A stretch of DNA of 64,000 bases from assembly GCF_026552795.1 (NCBI RefSeq), contig NZ_JANFPI010000010.1, forward strand, positions 91,498 to 155,497. Direction: 5' to 3'. The DNA is from Ectorhizobium quercum. GTDB lineage: Bacteria; Pseudomonadota; Alphaproteobacteria; Rhizobiales; Rhizobiaceae. Under the pieces are notes generated by a model that saw only the letters and a list, made by a program, of their open reading frames with translations, was not told where the DNA came from and did no database searches. Positions 58,650-64,000 of the stretch are shown one piece after another (the first letter of the stretch is position 1; each line of letters begins with the position of its first letter). Made by a program: the position numbers and the translations under genes.

Positions 58650-60667
58650 TCGCGAACGATATCCGCGCCGGTTGCCTGATGCTGGCCGGTGGATTCTGCG
58701 CACTCGCCATCGCCTTTCTCGCCAATATGGGTCACGGGGAGGCGGCCATCGGCATTGTGGAGATCGTCCGCGCGCTGCGATCCGGCGAAAGCAATCTGAT
58801 GATGGATGTGATCGGCGGGTTTCGCCTGCCGCGTGCTGTCATGGGTGTCCTTGCGGGGAGTGCCCTGGCCGTTTCCGGTGCCCTGATGCAGGGCGTCCTG
58901 CGCAATCCCATGGTGTCTCCCAGTATTCTGGGCATCAGTTCCGGCAGTTTTCTGGCCATCGTGCTCGCGGCCATTCTCGCGCCGGATATCCTTGCCGCGA
59001 TGCCGATACCGGTCGCCGTTTCGGGCGGGGCGCTGGCTGTCACGGCCGTCTATATGATGTCCGGCAACATCCGCGCCACACCGCTTCGTATCCTGCTTTC
59101 GGGACTGATCGTCTCGATGACGATTTCCGGTTTCACGGGCGCGCTTCTCATGATCTTCGAGGCGGAGGCGCGCTATCTCATAAGCTGGAGCGCCGGTTCG
59201 CTGCGGCAGAACGGCTGGGCGAACGTTCAGATCGCGGCCCCATGGATCGTCGCCTGCCTCGCTGCCGCGATCATCACGTCGCGTTCCTTCGATATCGCCG
59301 CGCTGGGCGAGGATACGGCCGCGGGCCTAGGCCAGAAGCGCGGTCCCGTCATGGCCGCTTCGATCATACTCGTTCTCGTCATGACCGGCGCGGCTGTTGC
59401 CGCCACCGGCCCTATCGGCTTCGTCGGCCTTGTCGCACCGCATCTCGTCAAGCTGGCGGGCGTCAGACGCAATGTCTTTCTGCTTCCCGCCAGTGCGCTT
59501 TGGGGAAGCGCGCTGCTGCTTCTTGCCGACACCATGACCTACATGCTGGGCACGCTCACCAGCGCCCCGCCCGTTGGCGCGATCACGGCTGCCGTCGGCG
59601 CGCCATGGCTGCTATGGCTTGTCATGCGGCGCGGCCCTGGCGCGGGCATGAACGGTCAGGCCTCTTTCGGCTTCGGCCGCACCGCGCATGTTCCGCCCGC
59701 CGTGCTCTTCTGCATCCTCCTCCTACTTGCGGGCGTCACGCTTCTGGCAGGCATTGTTTTCGCGGGGGCTTCGCCGCTTTCCTTCAGCCAGACGATCGAC
59801 GGCCTGTTTGGCACCGGCAGCAATCTGGCGCGCCGGATCATCAGGGACCTGCGCATGCCGCGCATCGCCAGCGCCCTGCTGGCGGGTGGCGGACTTGCGC
59901 TGGCTGGCGCGCTTTTCCAGTCGGCGGTACGCAATCCGCTGGCCGATAGCTCTATCGTTGGCGTCAGCGGCGGGGCAACGGCGGGCATATTGCTGGTCGT
60001 TGCTCTGTTTCCCACGGCTTCTCCCTTTGCCATCGCCTGCGGGGCGCTGGCGGGCGGGATCGTCGCGGCTGCCAGCGTCTACGGGCTGGCATGGCGCACG
60101 CATCTGACGCCAACCTACCTCATCCTGATCGGCATTTCGGTTTCCGCGCTGTGCGGCGCGATCGTGCAGATCCTCGTCATGCAGACCCGCTTCAACAGCA
60201 ATCCGATGATCTGGCTGATCGGCGGCCTTTACGGCGCCAACTGGAACACCGTTCTCGTGCTTGCTCCAACACTCGTTGCGGGTCTGGCCTGCGCCATGCT
60301 GGTCGCGGCCCGTCTGGAACTCATATCGCTGGGCGACCTGACGGCCAGAAGCCTCGGAACGGCGATAGCCCCGGTGCGGCTCGCAGCCGGCGTTACGGGC
60401 GTGGCAATCGCGGCTGTCTGCGTCTCCCAGACGGGACCGGTCGGCTATGTCGGCCTGCTCGGGCCGCATCTCGCCCGTTTTCTCTGCGGCCATTCGCTCC
60501 GGTTGCTGCTGCCCACTTCCGTGCTGGTCGGTGCCATATTGCTCGGTCTCGCGGACATTGCCGCCCGCGTCGTCATCGCTCCCGCAGAACTGCCGGCAGG
60601 GTCGGTCATCGCGCTGATCGGGGCGCCTTATCTCATCTACCTCATTCGCCGGAGTATGCGCGCATGA
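58646..60667 (+). CDS. Fused double permease of the FecCD family (FhuB-like)
   Basis: A 673-residue membrane protein made of two FecCD repeats of about 330 residues, as in FhuB. The first has GGFRLPRAVMGVLAGSALAVSGALMQG and GPIGFVGLVAPHLVKL; the second repeats this as RDLRMPRIASALLAGGGLALAGALFQS and GPVGYVGLLGPHLARF. It forms the whole transmembrane part of the importer. The start is probably the TTG at 58646 overlapping the previous stop; ATG 58679 is the next choice. Confidence 0.9.
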   Translation: MIANDIRAGCLMLAGGFCALAIAFLANMGHGEAAIGIVEIVRALRSGESNLMMDVIGGFRLPRAVMGVLAGSALAVSGALMQGVLRNPMVSPSILGISSGSFLAIVLAAILAPDILAAMPIPVAVSGGALAVTAVYMMSGNIRATPLRILLSGLIVSMTISGFTGALLMIFEAEARYLISWSAGSLRQNGWANVQIAAPWIVACLAAAIITSRSFDIAALGEDTAAGLGQKRGPVMAASIILVLVMTGAAVAATGPIGFVGLVAPHLVKLAGVRRNVFLLPASALWGSALLLLADTMTYMLGTLTSAPPVGAITAAVGAPWLLWLVMRRGPGAGMNGQASFGFGRTAHVPPAVLFCILLLLAGVTLLAGIVFAGASPLSFSQTIDGLFGTGSNLARRIIRDLRMPRIASALLAGGGLALAGALFQSAVRNPLADSSIVGVSGGATAGILLVVALFPTASPFAIACGALAGGIVAAASVYGLAWRTHLTPTYLILIGISVSALCGAIVQILVMQTRFNSNPMIWLIGGLYGANWNTVLVLAPTLVAGLACAMLVAARLELISLGDLTARSLGTAIAPVRLAAGVTGVAIAAVCVSQTGPVGYVGLLGPHLARFLCGHSLRLLLPTSVLVGAILLGLADIAARVVIAPAELPAGSVIALIGAPYLIYLIRRSMRA

Positions 60668-61935
60668 ACAGGCCAAAGCGGCAGGTCCATTTCAATTCCT
60701 GTATCGACCATCTCGACCTCGCGTGGCGCGAGCCGTACGGGTCGCCCGCCCGCCTGTTCGATTTCGGCCAGCTTGCCGAGCGGGCGCGACTGGCCGAACG
60801 CGGCTTGATGGATGCGATGTTCATCGCGGATTTCTATACTTACCGTCCCGGCTTCTCGATGGAGCCGATCACACTGCTGTCGGCGCTGGCGGCAGTCACC
60901 AGAAACATCGGCCTCATCGCCTCGGCCTCGACAACCTATAACGAACCCTTCAATCTGGCCCGTATGTTCGCCTCGCTCGACAGGCTGAGCGGCGGACGGG
61001 CGGGCTGGAACATGGTCACGACGGCTGTCGGCACCGTATCGGCCAATTACAGCCGCGATGAGCATCTCGAACATGACACGCGCTACGAACGCGCCCACGA
61101 AGTGATCGATGTCGTGACACGCCTGTGGGACAGTTTAGGGGAAGAAGCTCTGCGGCCCGCCCCCGATGGTGGCTTCAAGGCCGATCCCGAAGAAATCCAG
61201 ACACTTGAACACACGGGCGAATGGTTCGATGTAAAGGGACCGCTCGACATCCCGCGTCCAGTTCAGGGACATCCGGTGCGCATGCAGGCCGGGTCTTCGC
61301 AGGCGGGTCGCGACTTCGGTTCCCGCTGGGCCGAAGTCATTTTCACGGCCCAGCCCGTTCTTTCCATCGCCCGCGAATTCTACGCCGATATCCATGAACG
61401 GATGACGGGCTTCGGCCGTGCGCCGGACGCGCTCAACATCCTGCCGGGCCTGATGCCAATCGTTGCGTCGACGCGCGATGAGGCGGTGGAACAACTCGCG
61501 GCAAGACAGGAAAACGGCCCGGATTCCACGGTCAGGATGAAGGAAATGGTGGGCATCGACCTCTCCACCCTGCCGTCCGACGAGCCCGTTCCGCTCGAAC
61601 TTCTGCCGGACAAAGGCTTCACTAACGGCATGCGGGGCCGTTCGGACCTTTATCTCGATATCGTCAGGAAACACCGGCTGACACCCCGGCAACTTCTTCA
61701 GCAGGGCGCCCATCTGGCCCATGCCGGCAATCCGCAAGACATGGCCGATCTGATCAGCGAATGGTTCACCACCCATGCCTGCGACGGTTTCACGCTGATG
61801 TGGCCTTCGCTTGAAGCCAACATCCTGTTCGTCGATGAGGTCATCCCGATCCTGCAACGGCGTGGCCTTTATCGCACGGCCTATAGCGGCACGACACTGC
61901 GTGACAATCTTGGTCTCTCCCGACCCGACCGTTAA
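60664..61935 (+). CDS. NtaA/SnaA/DszA-type luciferase-like FMN-dependent monooxygenase
   Basis: A 423-residue bacterial-luciferase-like protein of the NtaA group: FNSCIDHLDLAWREP at the start, ARLAERGLMDAMFIADFY, LLSALAAVTRNIGLIASASTTYNEPFNLAR, SGGRAGWNMVTT and the FMN-phosphate motif QAGSSQAGRDFG. NtaA-type enzymes use FMNH2 supplied by a separate reductase to attack aminopolycarboxylates and sulfur compounds. Its ATG overlaps the permease stop, so it is co-made with the importer. No reductase gene is in the window. Confidence 0.88.
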   Translation: MNRPKRQVHFNSCIDHLDLAWREPYGSPARLFDFGQLAERARLAERGLMDAMFIADFYTYRPGFSMEPITLLSALAAVTRNIGLIASASTTYNEPFNLARMFASLDRLSGGRAGWNMVTTAVGTVSANYSRDEHLEHDTRYERAHEVIDVVTRLWDSLGEEALRPAPDGGFKADPEEIQTLEHTGEWFDVKGPLDIPRPVQGHPVRMQAGSSQAGRDFGSRWAEVIFTAQPVLSIAREFYADIHERMTGFGRAPDALNILPGLMPIVASTRDEAVEQLAARQENGPDSTVRMKEMVGIDLSTLPSDEPVPLELLPDKGFTNGMRGRSDLYLDIVRKHRLTPRQLLQQGAHLAHAGNPQDMADLISEWFTTHACDGFTLMWPSLEANILFVDEVIPILQRRGLYRTAYSGTTLRDNLGLSRPDR

Positions 61936-61962
61936 GCGTTACCCGCAAGAAAGTTCAAAGAC

Positions 61963-62967
61963 ATGAAACAGCTTCATCTCGTTCATATCCTGGGTCCCGA
62001 CAGCCTTGAGGCCGGAGCGGACGCCAGCAGGCTTAGGGTGCTTGCGGGTATCGCCCGCCATCTGGAGCGCGCGGGCTTCGCGGCTCTGATCCTTCCCAAT
62101 GAAAACGGACCGGAGGCAGTGCGTGCCGGAAGACCGTTTCTGCCGTGTGAGCCGTTCACGGTCTGCGGTGCGCTGGCCGCTTCTACGCGCTCTATCGGCC
62201 TTGTTGCCGCCGTGCCGGCATCGACCAGCGAACCCTACAATGTCGCGCGCCGGCTCGCCTCCCTCGATCATATCAGCCGCGGGCGCATGGGCTGGAACCT
62301 GACGCAGGCCGTGGATAGATTTTCGGAGCAATATGGCGATCACAGCCACCCGCCACGGCCGGAAACGCTGGAAAGGGCCTGCGAATTTACCGAGGTCGTC
62401 GAGGCGCTTTGGGACAGCTGGTCTTCCGAAGCAATTATTGTAAGACCGGGCGGAGCAAGCGGCGTCGACGGCAAAAGCAATCGCCCGATTTCGCACGAAG
62501 GCACGTTCTACAAGGTCAAGGGACCACTCGACGTGCCAAGGCCGCCGCAAGGCCATCCGGTCTGCTTTCAGGAGGTGAAACCGGGAGAGAATCCGGCATT
62601 CGCGGCACGCTTCGCGGACGTCGTCATGCCCGATATCCGCTCTCGTGAGGAAATGGAAGCGTTTCGTCTGGCCTTTCAAGCTGAAGCGGACGCAAATGGG
62701 TGTCCGGCGAAGCGAGTAAGGTTCATGCCACAGCTTTCAGTCTCGGCGGATGACGGGATCGGAGCGGTTTTGCGCAAGATTACGGACTGGTTCCAGGCGG
62801 GGCTTGTCGACGGCTTCTGCGTCAGGGGACCGTGCATCCACCTGTTCACGGAGGAAATTATACCGCAATTACGGGCGCAGGGCCTTCTTGATGAACAGGA
62901 AGTACACCCTTTCCTGTGCGACCGACTCGGCTTCGGCAAGTCTCCAGTTCGGGCGGTTTCACCTTAA
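61963..62967 (+). CDS. Second luciferase-like protein, short and lacking the FMN-phosphate motif
   Basis: A 334-residue protein related to the one upstream: LAGIARHLERAGFAALILPNE, LAASTRSIGLVAAVPASTSEPYNVARRLASLD, RGRMGWNLTQA and VKGPLDVPRPPQGHPV. Where the partner has QAGSSQAG it reads FQEVKPGENPAFA, and about 90 residues of the middle/C-terminal part are absent. It may bind flavin poorly or be a partner subunit. It follows the first gene by 27 bases and is the last of the operon. Confidence 0.78.
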   Translation: MKQLHLVHILGPDSLEAGADASRLRVLAGIARHLERAGFAALILPNENGPEAVRAGRPFLPCEPFTVCGALAASTRSIGLVAAVPASTSEPYNVARRLASLDHISRGRMGWNLTQAVDRFSEQYGDHSHPPRPETLERACEFTEVVEALWDSWSSEAIIVRPGGASGVDGKSNRPISHEGTFYKVKGPLDVPRPPQGHPVCFQEVKPGENPAFAARFADVVMPDIRSREEMEAFRLAFQAEADANGCPAKRVRFMPQLSVSADDGIGAVLRKITDWFQAGLVDGFCVRGPCIHLFTEEIIPQLRAQGLLDEQEVHPFLCDRLGFGKSPVRAVSP

Positions 62968-63039
62968 TGGAATGGGCTTTACGACGTGGACTGATCTGGT
63001 TCGGATGATGCAGCCTCGTCAGCGGTCTTGGCAGGTGAC

Positions 63040-63905
63040 CTTAGCCCCAAGTTTCCTCCGGGATTTCGGAGAGTCTTGGGTTTTCAATCTGGCCTCATGC
63101 AGCCTGTTTTTCCATAGCCATTTTCATGGCGAATTCGGCGGGCGTGATGTTGTCCAGCGATGAATGCGGTCGTTGCCTGTTGTAATCTTCCTTCCATGCG
63201 GGGATCTCGGCTCTTGCGTGAGGCAGTGAGGAGAACAGTGTTTCGTTGAGGCATTCGTCGCGGAAACTACCGTTGAAGCTTTCCACGAAGCCGTTTTGCA
63301 TCGGCTTTCCCGGTGCGATGCAATGCCATTCGACACGGGTCTGCTGGCACCATCTGAGGATTGCCATTGAGGTCAGTTCCGTGCCGTTGTCCGAGACAAT
63401 CGTTCGAGGACGTCCGCGTTGGGCCATGACGATATCGAGTTCCCGCGTGACACGCAGACCCGAAAGGGATGTGTCGGCGACCAGCGCCAGGCATTCCCGT
63501 GTGAAGTCGTCGACAACGGCCAAAACGCGAAACCTCCGTCCCATCGGTGAACGCATCGCTGACGAAGTCGAGGCTCCACCGTTCGTTGGCCCATGACGGC
63601 AGCGCGATGGGCCGTCGCGTTCCCAAGGCCCGCTTGCGGCCACCACGCTTGCGAACGGCGAGTTTCTCTTCCCGGTAGAGGCGACGCAGCTTCTTCAGGT
63701 TGATGACGATATCCTGTCGGTCCAGCATCACATGGATGCGGCGATAACCGAAGCGGCGGCGATCGGACGCGACCTGCCTCATGGCTTTCCGAATGGACGC
63801 ATCGTTCGGCCGAACGCTGCAATATCGCACACTCGACCGGTCCACGGCCAGGATTGCACACGCCCGGCGCTGGCTCACGTCATGCTCCTTGCAGACATGG
63901 GCCAC
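63040..63905 (-). mobile_element. IS3-family remnant (IS #1)
   Basis: The element carries the C-terminal and most of the N-terminal part of orfB on the minus strand, with its 3' end near 63036-63050 (CTCCGGGATTTCGGAG is probably part of its terminal repeat). orfA and the rest toward the right are missing because the element is cut exactly at 63906, where another IS begins. The left boundary is approximate. Confidence 0.7.
63095..63905 (-). pseudogene. Frameshifted IS3-family transposase orfB
   Basis: The N-terminal part (VCKEHDVSQRRACAILAVDR, FGYRRIHVMLDRQ) is in one frame to about 63543; the catalytic core continues in another with RRFRVLAVVDDFTREC, IVSDNGTEL and NGFVESFNGSFRDECLNE. The DDE residues are Asp in VVDDF, Asp in SDNGTE and Glu in VESFNG. 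Removing one C from the run CCC at 63540-63542 restores a single frame. The 5' end is lost at the junction with the next IS, so it is inactive. Confidence 0.82.
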
Positions 63906-64000
63906 TGAACCGCTCCGGGTTTGCCGGAGGCTCCAACTCTTGAGTAAGGTGGAGCATGATGAGCAAGACGACGAACAAGTTTTCCCCGGAGGTCCGCGAG
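63906..64000 (+). mobile_element. Left end of a second IS3-family element (IS #2)
   Basis: TGAACCGCTCCGGG at 63906 is a typical IS3-type left terminal repeat and is followed by an orfA start on the plus strand. It interrupts orfB of IS #1. The element continues past the window. Confidence 0.7.
63959..64000 (+). CDS. IS3-family transposase OrfA, N-terminal 14 residues
   Basis: The reading MSKTTNKFSPEVRE is the common start of IS3-family OrfA proteins, whose helix-turn-helix follows outside the window. AAGGTGGAG precedes the start; ATG 63956 is an alternative one codon earlier. Confidence 0.78.
   Translation, partial: MSKTTNKFSPEVRE

Noticed and set aside
1..64000. CRISPR arrays, tRNA or rRNA genes, replication origin
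   Set aside because: No regularly spaced repeats, cloverleaf-like segments with CCA-type ends, rRNA-like blocks or DnaA-box clusters were noticed on reading; a dedicated scan (e.g. tRNAscan, Infernal) would be needed to exclude small RNAs.

Overview
The window looks like a GC-rich alphaproteobacterial replicon, most likely of the Rhizobiales/Rhizobiaceae. The reasons are the imuA-imuB-dnaE2 cassette behind a GTTC-N7-GTTC LexA-type box, an IalB-like protein, TGA-N9-TCA motifs of the RirA iron-responsive type in front of two iron-uptake systems, and many catabolic cassettes each with its own regulator. The mix of accessory modules and the IS elements at the right edge fits a chromid, a megaplasmid or a variable chromosomal region. 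This assignment is inference.

Layout. (1) 1-2575: the end of a formate dehydrogenase operon (fdoH end, fdoI, fdhE) with fdhD convergent. (2) 2661-6852: an O-methyltransferase, a secreted DUF3500/EF-hand pair, and an arsR-acr3 arsenic module with an operator candidate. (3) 6824-12278: the SOS mutasome imuA-imuB-dnaE2. (4) 12526-14048: a divergent HxlR regulator and quinone-oxidoreductase-like gene sharing a short palindromic operator. (5) 14176-23867: a catabolic regulon of unknown substrate (RidA, D-2-hydroxyacid dehydrogenase, enolase-superfamily dehydratase, GntR/FCD regulator, amino-acid-type ABC transporter, FMN dehydrogenase-like protein, NMT1-like protein, hydantoinase/allantoinase-like amidohydrolase). 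Three copies of TYGTAT-N6-ATACAA tie it together. (6) 24026-32930: a Has-type hemophore system (hasI, hasS, hasR, hasA, hasD, hasE order) ending in an IalB-like gene; the hemophore has no histidine.

(7) 33217-41073: a nine-gene Nit1C (nitrilase/radical SAM) operon behind a textbook sigma-54 promoter, with a divergent MocR regulator. (8) 42826-46396: small regulator/transporter units. (9) 46592-49305: secreted proteins around a bacterial ionotropic-glutamate-receptor-like channel. (10) 49433-52233: a TRIC-type channel, a LysR/SDR pair and a decayed DJ-1/PfpI gene. (11) 52671-62967: a second iron-chelate system in which fecI-fecR-TonB receptor-ABC transporter genes run into two NtaA-like luciferase-family proteins, suggesting import of a ferric chelate followed by oxidative dismantling. 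(12) 63040-64000: a frameshifted IS3-family remnant cut by the start of a second IS.

The strongest candidates for something undescribed are the histidine-free hemophore operon, the chelate import-and-cleavage operon, the GntR-controlled catabolic cluster with its altered FMN enzyme, and the glutamate-receptor-like channel cluster.
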